From Cronobacter dublinensis subsp. dublinensis LMG 23823 (GTDB lineage: Bacteria; Pseudomonadota; Gammaproteobacteria; Enterobacterales; Enterobacteriaceae): DNA of 64,000 bases. The translations under genes and the position numbers were made by a program. The DNA is taken from contig NZ_CP012266.1 in assembly GCF_001277235.1 (NCBI RefSeq), positions 1,550,001 to 1,614,000 on the forward strand, in the 5' to 3' direction. The stretch's first letter is position 1; each line of letters starts with the position of its first letter. A model generated the notes under the pieces. It saw only the letters and a program-made list of their open reading frames with translations. It was not told where the DNA came from and searched no databases. Of this stretch, positions 42,832 through 52,005 are shown piece by piece.

Positions 42832-43725
42832 ATGGATCAACTGCGTGCGGAACTCAGTCATCTGTTAGGTGAAAAACTCAGTCGCCTTGAATGCATCAGT
42901 GAAAAACCGGACACCGCGCTCTGGTCGCTGTATGACAGCCACGGCAATCCGCTGCCGCTGCTGGCGCGAAGCTTTACCTCGCCGGGGCTTGCGCAGCAGC
43001 AGGCCGGGAAAATGTCGATACTGGCGCGTCATGGTACGGTGCGGCTGCCGGTCGTGTACGGCGTGATGACGCATGAAGAACATCCGGGGCCGGATGTGCT
43101 GCTGATGGAGCGTCTGCGCGGTGTGCCGGTGGAGGCGCCGGCTCGCACGCCGCAGCGCTGGGAGCAGTTACAGGATCAGATTATCGAAGCGCTGCTCAGC
43201 TGGCATCGCGTCGACAGCCACGGCTGCGTGGGGAGTGTCGACAGCACCCAGGAAAACCTCTGGCCATTCTGGTATCGCCAGCGGGTCGAGGTGCTCTGGA
43301 GTACGCTTAATCAGTATCAAAACACGGGCCTGACGATGCAGGACAAACGCATGCTGTTTCGCACGCGCGAATGCCTGGAGTCGATGTTCGCGGGGTTTAA
43401 CGATAACTGCGTGCTGATCCACGGCAATTTTAACCTGCGCAGTATGCTGAAAGACGCGCGCAGCGATCAACTGCTGGCGATGGTCAATCCTGGCATTGTG
43501 CTCTGGGCGCCGCGCGAGTATGAGCTGTTCCGCCTGTTCGACACGCCGCTTGCCGAAAGTCTCTTCTGGCGTTATCTCCAGCGCGCGCCGGTGGCGGAGT
43601 CGTTCCTCTGGCGGCGCTGGCTGTATGTGTTGTGGGATGAAGTCGCGCAACTGTTGCAAACCGGCAAAATGAATCGCGCGGCGTTTAACACCGCGTCGGA
43701 ATCACTTCTGCCCTGGGTCGCCTGA
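42832..43725 (+). CDS. ycbJ: YcbJ, aminoglycoside-phosphotransferase-like protein
   Basis: A 297-residue protein, the same length as E. coli YcbJ, of unknown function. The fold resembles APH/choline kinases, with the N-lobe pattern LLARSFTSPGLAQQQAGKMSIL and the line LLMERLRGVPVE. The expected catalytic HGDxxxxN is HGNFNLRSML, so the catalytic Asp is Asn, and the second metal-binding Asp is not evident. It therefore looks like a degenerate kinase; E. coli shows the same. AAGGG precedes the ATG. Its 3' end overlaps the convergent elyC gene by 24 bases. Confidence 0.88.
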   Translation: MDQLRAELSHLLGEKLSRLECISEKPDTALWSLYDSHGNPLPLLARSFTSPGLAQQQAGKMSILARHGTVRLPVVYGVMTHEEHPGPDVLLMERLRGVPVEAPARTPQRWEQLQDQIIEALLSWHRVDSHGCVGSVDSTQENLWPFWYRQRVEVLWSTLNQYQNTGLTMQDKRMLFRTRECLESMFAGFNDNCVLIHGNFNLRSMLKDARSDQLLAMVNPGIVLWAPREYELFRLFDTPLAESLFWRYLQRAPVAESFLWRRWLYVLWDEVAQLLQTGKMNRAAFNTASESLLPWVA

Positions 43726-44481
43726 TCCCACGCCTTTTACCCACTGCAGGACGCGTCCGAGAATTTCATACCCGGCGCGTTCGCTGTGCATCAGCCACAG
43801 TGAGGAGGGATAGATACGCTCCCACGGGTTGAGCGGCGAGTCTATCGCCATCTGATTGGCAGGCGCCGGGATCGGGTTTAAGCCCTGGCGTTTGAAGAAA
43901 ATCATCGCCCGCGGCAGGTGCGACGCCGATGTCACGAGTAAAAACGGCTGCTGCCCCAGCGCTTTAGCGACGGCGGCCGCTTCTTCTTCAGTATCTTTGG
44001 GGCTATCAAGCGTAATGATATCGGCTCGCGGAACGCCTAAGCTTTCCGCCACACGGGCACCCGCTTCTGCCGTGCTCACCGGATTAGTAGTGGCGCGCGC
44101 GCCGGTAAAGACCATCTTCGCGCCGGGATTCGCCAGCCACAGCCGCACGCCCTCGGTCACCCGCGGCAGGTTGTTATTGATGAGGTTTGAGCTCGGCGCC
44201 CACTTGTCGTTCCAGGTGTAGCCGCCGCCCAACACCACGATGTAATTCGCCTTCTGGCCATGCCAGGTAGGGTAGTCATCTTCCACGGGCCTCAGCAGGC
44301 CGTCCGCGACCGGTTGCAGGCTTAACAACAGCAAAACCAGCCAGCTTGCGGTCATTAACACCTTCCCGCTTTTCTTAAATCGCGTGAACCATAGCAGCGC
44401 CAGCGCGATGCCCATCATGAGCAGCAGAAACGGCAGCGGCAACAGCAGCGTGCCGGTGAATTTTTTCAGAATAAAAAGCAT
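43702..44481 (-). CDS. elyC: ElyC, envelope biogenesis factor (DUF218)
   Basis: A 259-residue inner-membrane protein, the same length as E. coli ElyC (YcbC). Loss of ElyC in E. coli blocks peptidoglycan synthesis at low temperature and affects undecaprenyl-phosphate carrier metabolism. Two membrane segments lie in the first 65 residues, followed by a DUF218 domain starting NYIVVLGGGYTWND and containing FTGARATTNPVSTAEAGA and DTEEEA. It is divergent from cmoM and convergent with ycbJ, overlapping its end. Confidence 0.94.
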   Translation of the reverse strand: MLFILKKFTGTLLLPLPFLLLMMGIALALLWFTRFKKSGKVLMTASWLVLLLLSLQPVADGLLRPVEDDYPTWHGQKANYIVVLGGGYTWNDKWAPSSNLINNNLPRVTEGVRLWLANPGAKMVFTGARATTNPVSTAEAGARVAESLGVPRADIITLDSPKDTEEEAAAVAKALGQQPFLLVTSASHLPRAMIFFKRQGLNPIPAPANQMAIDSPLNPWERIYPSSLWLMHSERAGYEILGRVLQWVKGVGSGDPGQK

Positions 44482-44613
44482 CGGTTATGGGTCCTTTTTT
44501 AACCATACGGCAGGTAATGGTCGCCTATCTTACGCGAGATGGGTTCATTCTCCCTCCGGCTGTGACAAAATAGCGGTTTTGCCGGATGCGCTTATCACCT
44601 GGAGAGTGTGCCC

Positions 44614-45393
44614 ATGCGGGATCGCAATTTTGATGACATCGCCGAAAAGTTTGCGCGCAACATTTACGGTACAACAAAAGGCCAGTTGCGTCAGGCTATC
44701 CTCTGGCAGGATCTCGACGCGTTGTTAAGCGTTTTGCCCGACCGTCCGCTGCGCGTGCTTGACGCAGGCGGCGGCGAGGGGCAAACCGCCAGTCGCCTTG
44801 CTGAGCGCGGCCATCAGGTGTTGCTGTGCGATCTCTCGGCGGAAATGATAGCCCGCGCCCGTCAGGCCGCCCAGGAGAAAGGTGTGAGCGGCAACATGCA
44901 TTTTGTACAATGCGCCGCGCAGGAAGCAGGTCAGCATTTGGAAAGCCCGGTTGATCTGATATTGTTTCACGCTGTGCTGGAATGGGTGGCCGATCCGCAG
45001 GCGGCGCTGCGCCATTTATGGCAATGCCTGGCGCCGGGCGGCGCGCTCTCGCTGATGTTCTACAACGCCAACGGCCTGCTGATGCACAACATGGTGGCGG
45101 GTAATTTCGCCTATGTGCAACAGGGAATGCCCAAAAAGAAAAAACGCACGCTTTCGCCGGATTATCCGCGCGAACCGCAGCAGGTTTACCGCTGGCTTGA
45201 GGAGATGGGCTGGCACATTCACAGCAAAACCGGCGTGCGGGTTTTCCATGACTATCTGCGTGAAAAACATCAGCAGCGCGACGAATATGAGACGCTGCTT
45301 GAGCTTGAAACGCGTTACTGCCGACAGGAGCCCTGGGTGAGCCTGGGCCGATACATCCATGTCACTGCGTTTAAGCCGGAGATCCAAGGATAA
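44614..45393 (+). CDS. cmoM: CmoM, tRNA (cmo5U34)-methyltransferase
   Basis: A 259-residue SAM methyltransferase (formerly SmtA). It methylates the wobble 5-carboxymethoxyuridine in tRNAs to give the methyl ester. Motif I is LDAGGGEGQTA near residues 48-58, and the family tail LETRYCRQEPWVSLGRYIHVTA is present. I chose ATG (MRDRNFDDIAEKF) seven bases after GGAGAG, matching E. coli, over the GTG six bases upstream. mukF follows after 3 bases, forming the cmoM-mukF-mukE-mukB operon. Confidence 0.95.
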   Translation: MRDRNFDDIAEKFARNIYGTTKGQLRQAILWQDLDALLSVLPDRPLRVLDAGGGEGQTASRLAERGHQVLLCDLSAEMIARARQAAQEKGVSGNMHFVQCAAQEAGQHLESPVDLILFHAVLEWVADPQAALRHLWQCLAPGGALSLMFYNANGLLMHNMVAGNFAYVQQGMPKKKKRTLSPDYPREPQQVYRWLEEMGWHIHSKTGVRVFHDYLREKHQQRDEYETLLELETRYCRQEPWVSLGRYIHVTAFKPEIQG

Positions 45394-45396
45394 ATT

Positions 45397-46719
45397 ATGA
45401 GTACTTTTTCCCAGACAGTCCCTGAACTGGTTGCCTGGGCCAGGAAAAACGATTTCTCGATCCAGCTCCCGGTGGACAGGCTGGCGTTTTTGCTGGCTGT
45501 CGCCACCCTGAACGGTGAAAGGCTGGACGGTGAAATGAGCGAAGGGGAGCTGGTGGACGCGTTTCGCCACGTCAGCGACGCTTTCGAGCAATCCACAGAG
45601 ACGGTCGCCCAGCGCGCCAACAACGCCATTAATGACATGGTACGCCAGCGCCTGCTTAACCGCTTTACCAGCGAGCAGGCGGAAGGCAACGCTATCTATC
45701 GCCTGACGCCGCTCGGAATTGGCATTACTGATTACTACATCCGCCAGCGCGAGTTCTCCACGCTGCGCCTGTCTATGCAGCTCTCGATTGTGGCAAGCGA
45801 ACTCAAGCGCGCCGCGGACGCCGCTCTGGAAGGCGGCGATGAATTCCACTGGCACCGCAATGTTTACGCGCCGCTCAAATATTCGGTGGCGGAGATTTTC
45901 GACAGCATCGATCTCACCCAGCGCATCATGGATGAACAGCAACAGCTGGTGAAAGACGATATCGCCCAGTTGCTCAATAAAGACTGGCGCGCGGCGATTT
46001 CCAGCTGCGAGCTGCTGCTGTCGGAGACCTCCGGCACGCTGCGCGAATTACAGGATACGCTGGAGGCGGCGGGCGATAAGCTGCAGGCCAACCTGCTGCA
46101 AATCCAGGAAGCGACGCTTGGCCGTGACGATCTGCATTTCATTGACCGTCTCACCTATGACCTGCAAAGCAAGCTCGACCGCATTATTAGCTGGGGTCAG
46201 CAGGCGATAGACCTGTGGATTGGCTACGACCGCCACGTCCATAAATTTATCCGTACCGCGATTGATATGGATAAAAACCGCGTCTTCGCCCAGCGTTTGC
46301 GCCAGTCGGTACAGAACTATTTCGACGCGCCGTGGGCGCTCACCTATGCCAGCGCCGATCGCCTTCTCGACATGCGCGATGAAGAAATGGCGCTGCGTGA
46401 TGAAGAAGTGACCGGCGAACTGCCGCCGGATCTGGAATTTGAAGAGTTTAACGAGATCCGCGAACAGCTGGCGGCGATGATTGAAGCTCAGCTTGATGTC
46501 TACCGGGAACGCCAGCAGCCGCTCGACTTAAGTGCCGTGATGCGCGAATACCTGGCCCAGTTCCCGCGGGCCCGTCATTTCGACGTGGCGCGTATCGTGG
46601 TAGACCAGGCGGTGCGTCTGGGCGTCGCTGAAGCGGACTTTACCGGGCTGCCGGCCAAATGGCAGCCGATTAATGATTATGGAGCCAAGGTACAGGCGAA
46701 TGTCATCGACAAATATTGA
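45397..46719 (+). CDS. mukF: MukF, kleisin subunit of the MukBEF condensin
   Basis: A 440-residue protein, the same length as E. coli MukF. It bridges MukB heads and binds MukE in the bacterial condensin that organises the chromosome. An N-terminal winged-helix dimer domain (about 1-110), a helical middle, and a C-terminal winged helix that binds the MukB head are inferred from family knowledge. AAGGA lies before the ATG. Its end overlaps mukE by 20 bases. Confidence 0.97.
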   Translation: MSTFSQTVPELVAWARKNDFSIQLPVDRLAFLLAVATLNGERLDGEMSEGELVDAFRHVSDAFEQSTETVAQRANNAINDMVRQRLLNRFTSEQAEGNAIYRLTPLGIGITDYYIRQREFSTLRLSMQLSIVASELKRAADAALEGGDEFHWHRNVYAPLKYSVAEIFDSIDLTQRIMDEQQQLVKDDIAQLLNKDWRAAISSCELLLSETSGTLRELQDTLEAAGDKLQANLLQIQEATLGRDDLHFIDRLTYDLQSKLDRIISWGQQAIDLWIGYDRHVHKFIRTAIDMDKNRVFAQRLRQSVQNYFDAPWALTYASADRLLDMRDEEMALRDEEVTGELPPDLEFEEFNEIREQLAAMIEAQLDVYRERQQPLDLSAVMREYLAQFPRARHFDVARIVVDQAVRLGVAEADFTGLPAKWQPINDYGAKVQANVIDKY

Positions 46720-47410
46720 ACACGTGATGCCAGTAAAGCTGGCGCTGGCGCTCGCGAACCCGCTGTTTCCGGCGCTCGACAGCCAGTTGCGCGCCGGGCG
46801 TCACATTGGCCTGGATGAGCTGGATAATCACGCCTTTCTGATGGATTTCCAGGGTGAACTGGAAGAGTTCTACAGCCGTTATAACGTGGAGCTTATCCGC
46901 GCGCCGGAAGGGTTTTTCTATCTGCGCCCACGCTCCACCACGCTTATCCCGCGCTCGGTGCTTTCCGAGCTGGATATGATGGTCGGCAAAATCCTCTGCT
47001 ATCTCTACCTGAGCCCGGAGCGGCTGGCGAACGAAGGCATTTTCACCCAGCAGGAGCTCTACGACGAGCTGCTAGCGCTGGCGGATGAAACCAAACTGCT
47101 GAAGCTTGTAAACAACCGCTCGACCGGCTCCGATCTTGATCGTCAGAAGCTGCAGGAGAAAGTACGTTCTTCCCTGAGCCGCCTGCGTCGTCTTGGCATG
47201 GTCTGGTTTATGGGCCATGACAGCAGCAAATTTCGCATCACCGAGTCGGTGTTCCGCTTTGGCGCTGACGTGCGCGCCGGCGACGATCCGCGCGAAGCGC
47301 AGCTGCGCATGATCCGCGACGGTGAAGCGATGCCGGTGGAAAGCCATCTGCAGCTCAACGATGAGAACGACGACACCCAGCAGGATAACGCGGAGGATGA
47401 CAATGATTGA
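46700..47410 (+). CDS. mukE: MukE, condensin accessory subunit
   Basis: A 236-residue protein (E. coli 234) of tandem winged-helix domains which joins MukF and MukB. The start MSSTNIEHVMPVKLA is the E. coli start; nine upstream in-frame codons overlap mukF and are not used. The stretch RPRSTTLIPRSVLSELDMMVGKILCYLYLSPERL is almost unchanged. The acidic C-terminus is variable in the family. The gene overlaps mukF by 20 bases and mukB by 8 bases, which implies coupled translation. Confidence 0.96.
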   Translation: MSSTNIEHVMPVKLALALANPLFPALDSQLRAGRHIGLDELDNHAFLMDFQGELEEFYSRYNVELIRAPEGFFYLRPRSTTLIPRSVLSELDMMVGKILCYLYLSPERLANEGIFTQQELYDELLALADETKLLKLVNNRSTGSDLDRQKLQEKVRSSLSRLRRLGMVWFMGHDSSKFRITESVFRFGADVRAGDDPREAQLRMIRDGEAMPVESHLQLNDENDDTQQDNAEDDND

Positions 47411-50400
47411 ACGCGGTAAGTTTCGCTCGCTAACGCTTATCAACTGGAACGGCTTTTTTGCCCGCACGTTTGATCTCGACGAGCTGGTCACCACGCTTTC
47501 CGGCGGTAACGGCGCCGGGAAATCGACGACGATGGCGGCGTTTGTCACGGCGCTTATCCCTGACCTTACGCTTCTGCATTTCCGTAACACCACCGAAGCG
47601 GGCGCGACCAGCGGCTCGCGCGATAAGGGCCTGCACGGCAAACTCAAAGCGGGCGTCTGTTATTCGGTGCTGGATGTCGTGAACTCGCGCCATCAGCGCG
47701 TGCTGGTGGGCGTGCGTCTGCAACAGGTCGCCGGGCGCGACCGTAAAGTGGACATCAAGCCGTTCGCTATTCAGGGCCTGCCGAGCGCCATACTGCCGAC
47801 ACAGCTGCTCACCGAGACCCTGAACGATCGTCAGGCGCGCGTGCTGAGCCTCAACGAGCTCAAAGATAAAATCGACACGATGGAAGGGGTGCAGCTCAAG
47901 CAGTTCAACTCCATCACCGACTACCATTCGCTGATGTTCGATCTGGGCGTGGTGGCGCGTCGTCTGCGTTCGGCGTCCGATCGCAGCAAATATTATCGCC
48001 TGATTGAAGCCTCGCTCTACGGCGGTATCTCCAGCGCCATTACCCGCTCGCTTCGCGACTATCTGCTGCCGGAAAATGGCGGCGTGCGCAAGGCGTTCCA
48101 GGATATGGAAGCGGCGCTGCGTGAAAACCGTATGACGCTGGAAGCTATCCGCGTGACCCAGTCGGACCGCGATCTGTTCAAGCATCTGATCTCCGAAGCC
48201 ACCAACTACGTGGCGGCGGATTACATGCGCCATGCCAACGAGCGTCGCATTCATCTCGACCAGGCGCTGGAGCTGCGCCGCGAGCTGTTCACCAGCCGCA
48301 AGCAGCTCGCCGCCGAGCAATATAAACATGTCGATATGGCGCGCGAGCTCTCCGAACATGCCGGCGCAGAAGGCGACCTTGAAACCGATTATCAGGCCGC
48401 GAGCGATCACCTGAATCTGGTGCAGACCGCGTTACGCCAGCAGGAGAAAATTGAGCGCTACGACGCCGACCTTGAAGAGCTGCAGGTTCGCCTGGAAGAA
48501 CAGAGCGAAGTGGTGGCCGAAGCGGCAGAGCAGCAGGAAGAGAACGAAGCCCGCGCTGAAGCCGCCGAGCTGGAAGTCGACGAACTCAAAAGCCAGCTTG
48601 CGGATTATCAACAGGCGCTGGATGTTCAGCAGACTCGCGCGATCCAGTATCAGCAGGCGCTGACCGCGCTGGAGCGCGCCCGAGAGCTGTGCCATCTGCC
48701 GGCTCTGAGTGCCGAAAGCGCTGACGAGTGGCTGGACACCTTCCAGGCGAAAGAGCAGGAAGCCACCGAGCGCCTGCTGTCGCTTGAGCAGAAAATGAGC
48801 GTCGCGCAGACCGCGCACAGCCAGTTCGAGCAGGCCTACCAGCTGGTCGCTTCCATTAACGGCCCGGTAAGCCGCGCCGAAGCCTGGGATGTCGCGCGCG
48901 AGCTACTGCGCGACGCCAGCCAGCAGCGCCACCTGGCCGAACAGGTGCAGCCGCTGCGCATGCGTCTTTCCGAGCTGGAACAGCGCCTGCGCGAACAGCA
49001 GGACGCCGAGCGTCTGCTGGCCGAGTTCTGCAAGCGTCAGGGCAAAGCGTACGAACCGGACGATCTTGAAGCGCTGAATGAAGAGCTGGAAGCGCGCATC
49101 GCGGCGCTCTCCGACAGCGTCTCTCAGGCGGGCGAACAGCGCATGACGCTGCGCCAGGAGCTGGAGCAGATCCAGAGCCGCGTGAAGACGCTCACCAGCC
49201 AGGCGCCCGTCTGGCTGGCGGCGCAAAACAGCCTCAACCAGATAAGCGAGCAGAGCGGCGAGACGTTTGAGTCCGGCCAGCAGGTCACCGAATACCTGCA
49301 GCAATTGCTGGAGCGCGAACGCGAAGCTATCGTCGAGCGTGACGAAGTGGGCGCGCGCAAGCGCACGGTCGACGAAGAGATCGAACGCTTAAGCCAGCCG
49401 GGCGGCGCCGAAGACGCGCGTCTCAACGCCCTGGCCGAGCGCTTTGGCGGCGTGCTGCTGTCTGAAATCTATGACGACGTCTCCTTTGAAGATGCGCCTT
49501 ACTTCTCGGCACTGTATGGCCCGTCGCGTCACGCGATTGTGGTGCCGGATCTCTCACGCGTACGCGAGCTGCTCGACGGCCTCGAAGAGTGCCCGGAAGA
49601 TCTCTATCTGATTGAAGGCGACCCGCAGTCATTCGATGACAGCGTATTCAGCGTCGAAGAGCTGGAAAAAGCGGTGGTGGTGAAGGTGGCCGAGCGCCAG
49701 TGGCGCTACTCCCGCTTCCCGTCGGTGCCGCTGTTTGGCCGCGCCGCGCGTGAAAGCCGCATTGAGAGCCTGCATGCCGAACGCGAAGCGCTTGCCGAGC
49801 GTTACGCGACGCTCTCCTTCGACGTGCAGAAAACTCAGCGTCTGCATCAGGCGTTCAGCCGGTTTGTCGGCCAGCATCTGGCCGTGGCGTTTGAGGCGGA
49901 CCCGGAAGCGGAAATCCGTAAACTCACGACGCGGCGCAGCGAAATCGAGCGCGCCATCAGCCAGCACGAAAACGACAACCAGCAGCAGCGCGTACAGTTT
50001 GAACAGGCGAAAGAGGGCGTCGCCCAGCTTAACCGTCTGCTGCCGCGCCTGAGCCTGCTGGCCGATGACAGCCTGGCGGACCGTGTCGATGAAATTCAGG
50101 AGCGTCTGGCGGAAGCCCAGGACGCCGCGCGCTTTATCTCCCAGCACGGCAACGCGCTGGCGAAGCTTGAGCCGGTGGCGTCGGTCCTGCAAAGCGACCC
50201 GGAGCAGTTTGACCAGCTGAAGCAGGATTACGAGCAGGCGCGCCAGACCCAGCGCGACGCCCGTCAGCAGGCCTTTGCGCTGAGCGAAGTGGTGCAGCGT
50301 CGCGCGCACTTCAGCTACAGCGACTCGGCGCACATGCTCAGCGGCAATACCGATCTCAACGAGAAACTGCGCCAGCGTCTGGAGCAGGCGGAAGCCGAGC

Positions 50401-51851
50401 GCACCCGCGCCCGTGAAGCGTTGCGCACCCACGCGGCGAAACTCAGCCAGTATCATCAGGTGCTGGCGTCGCTGAAGAGCTCCTTTGATACTAAGAAAGA
50501 GATGCTGGGCGATTTGCAGCGCGAACTGCAGGATATCGGCGTGCGCGCCGATGCGAGCGCCGAAGAGCGCGCGCGCCAGCGTCGCGACGAACTGCACACG
50601 CGTCTTAGCAACAACCGCTCGCGTCGCAATCAGCTGGAGAAACAGCTGACGCTGTGCGAAGCGGAAATGGATAACCTGACCCGCAGCCTGAAACGCCTTG
50701 AGCGTAACTATCATGAGATGCGCGAGCAGGTCGTGAGCGCGAAAGCAGGCTGGTGCGCCGTGATGCGTATGGTGAAAGACAACGGCGTCGAGCGTCGGCT
50801 GCACCGCCGGGAGCTGGCCTATCACTCCGGCGACGATCTGCGGTCAATGTCGGATAAAGCGCTGGGCGCGCTGCGCCTCGCGGTCGCGGATAACGAACAT
50901 CTGCGCGACGTGCTGCGCCTGTCGGAAGATCCCAAACGTCCGGAGCGTAAAATCCAGTTCTTCGTCGCGGTGTATCAGCACCTGCGCGAGCGTATCCGCC
51001 AGGATATCATCCGCACCGATGACCCGGTCGAGGCGATTGAGCAGATGGAGATTGAGCTCGGCCGCCTGACGGAGGAGCTTACCTCCCGCGAGCAGAAACT
51101 CGCGATAAGCTCCCGCAGCGTGGCAAATATCATTCGCAAAACCATCCAGCGCGAACAGAACCGCATTCGCATGCTCAACCAGGGCCTGCAGAGCGTCTCG
51201 TTCGGCCAGGTCAACAGCGTGCGGCTTAACGTCAACGTGCGTGAAAGCCACGCGACGCTGCTGGACGTGCTTGCCGAGCAGCACGAGCAGCATCAGGATC
51301 TGTTTAACAGCAATCGCCTGACCTTCTCCGAGGCGCTGGCGAAACTCTGGCAGCGCCTGAACCCGCAGATAGACATGGGACAGCGCACCGCGCAGACCAT
51401 CGGTGAAGAGCTGCTCGATTACCGCAACTATCTGGAGATGGAAGTAGAGGTTAACCGCGGCTCCGACGGCTGGCTGCGCGCGGAAAGCGGCGCGCTCTCC
51501 ACCGGTGAGGCGATCGGTACCGGGATGTCTATTCTGGTGATGGTGGTCCAGAGCTGGGAAGATGAGTCGAGCCGCCTGCGCGGCAAGGATATTTCGCCAT
51601 GCCGCCTGCTGTTCCTCGACGAAGCGGCGCGTCTTGATGCCCGTTCCATCGCCACGCTGTTCGAACTGTGCGAACGTCTGCAGATGCAGTTGATTATCGC
51701 GGCGCCGGAAAACATCAGCCCAGAAAAAGGCACGACCTATAAGCTGGTGCGTAAAGTGTTCCAGAACCACGAGCACGTTCACGTGGTCGGGCTGCGCGGC
51801 TTTGCGGCACCGCCAACGGAAGCGTTGCCGGGCGCGGCGGAAGTCTCGTAA
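47403..51851 (+). CDS. mukB: MukB, SMC-like condensin ATPase
   Basis: A 1482-residue SMC-like protein (E. coli 1486). It forms dimers with a hinge and two ATPase heads and compacts DNA, working with topoisomerase IV. Walker A GGNGAGKST is at residues 34-42; long coiled-coil arms flank a hinge in the middle; the ABC signature LSTGEAIGTG and Walker B LLFLDEAARLD lie near the C-terminus. The start MIERGKFRSLTLINWNG is the family start; the 27 upstream codons in the mukE end are not used. A terminator follows. Confidence 0.98.
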   Translation: MIERGKFRSLTLINWNGFFARTFDLDELVTTLSGGNGAGKSTTMAAFVTALIPDLTLLHFRNTTEAGATSGSRDKGLHGKLKAGVCYSVLDVVNSRHQRVLVGVRLQQVAGRDRKVDIKPFAIQGLPSAILPTQLLTETLNDRQARVLSLNELKDKIDTMEGVQLKQFNSITDYHSLMFDLGVVARRLRSASDRSKYYRLIEASLYGGISSAITRSLRDYLLPENGGVRKAFQDMEAALRENRMTLEAIRVTQSDRDLFKHLISEATNYVAADYMRHANERRIHLDQALELRRELFTSRKQLAAEQYKHVDMARELSEHAGAEGDLETDYQAASDHLNLVQTALRQQEKIERYDADLEELQVRLEEQSEVVAEAAEQQEENEARAEAAELEVDELKSQLADYQQALDVQQTRAIQYQQALTALERARELCHLPALSAESADEWLDTFQAKEQEATERLLSLEQKMSVAQTAHSQFEQAYQLVASINGPVSRAEAWDVARELLRDASQQRHLAEQVQPLRMRLSELEQRLREQQDAERLLAEFCKRQGKAYEPDDLEALNEELEARIAALSDSVSQAGEQRMTLRQELEQIQSRVKTLTSQAPVWLAAQNSLNQISEQSGETFESGQQVTEYLQQLLEREREAIVERDEVGARKRTVDEEIERLSQPGGAEDARLNALAERFGGVLLSEIYDDVSFEDAPYFSALYGPSRHAIVVPDLSRVRELLDGLEECPEDLYLIEGDPQSFDDSVFSVEELEKAVVVKVAERQWRYSRFPSVPLFGRAARESRIESLHAEREALAERYATLSFDVQKTQRLHQAFSRFVGQHLAVAFEADPEAEIRKLTTRRSEIERAISQHENDNQQQRVQFEQAKEGVAQLNRLLPRLSLLADDSLADRVDEIQERLAEAQDAARFISQHGNALAKLEPVASVLQSDPEQFDQLKQDYEQARQTQRDARQQAFALSEVVQRRAHFSYSDSAHMLSGNTDLNEKLRQRLEQAEAERTRAREALRTHAAKLSQYHQVLASLKSSFDTKKEMLGDLQRELQDIGVRADASAEERARQRRDELHTRLSNNRSRRNQLEKQLTLCEAEMDNLTRSLKRLERNYHEMREQVVSAKAGWCAVMRMVKDNGVERRLHRRELAYHSGDDLRSMSDKALGALRLAVADNEHLRDVLRLSEDPKRPERKIQFFVAVYQHLRERIRQDIIRTDDPVEAIEQMEIELGRLTEELTSREQKLAISSRSVANIIRKTIQREQNRIRMLNQGLQSVSFGQVNSVRLNVNVRESHATLLDVLAEQHEQHQDLFNSNRLTFSEALAKLWQRLNPQIDMGQRTAQTIGEELLDYRNYLEMEVEVNRGSDGWLRAESGALSTGEAIGTGMSILVMVVQSWEDESSRLRGKDISPCRLLFLDEAARLDARSIATLFELCERLQMQLIIAAPENISPEKGTTYKLVRKVFQNHEHVHVVGLRGFAAPPTEALPGAAEVS

Positions 51852-51861
51852 TCGCATCACC

Positions 51862-51893
51862 AGAAAGAGCGGGCTTCGGCCCGCTTTCTTTTT
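51862..51893 (+). terminator. mukB terminator
   Basis: AGCGGGC, loop TTCG, GCCCGCT and TTCTTTTT, 17 bases after the mukB stop. Confidence 0.88.
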
Positions 51894-51905
51894 GGTCAGC
51901 AAATC

Positions 51906-51957
51906 TTTAAACTTCTTTACATTCGGGCAGCCAAATGGTTTTTTCTCTTTATATACT
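51906..51957 (+). promoter_or_regulatory. ldtD promoter with CpxR-like box
   Basis: On the minus strand GTAAA-GAAGT-TTAAA (51906-51920) fits the CpxR pattern GTAAA-N5-GTAAA with one mismatch. A good -10, TATACT, lies at 51952-51957 with a poor -35, as expected for an activated promoter. LdtD is Cpx-induced in E. coli. Confidence 0.55.
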
Positions 51958-52005
51958 CACAATAAGCCTGAGTGCCGAACTATTCTGAAAAACAGGGGGC
52001 AAGGG

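Noticed and set aside
51802..52005. N-terminal extension of ldtD back into the mukB end
   Set aside because: It includes the mukB terminator and has no signal-peptide character; the ATG at 52006 has a ribosome site and a following signal sequence.
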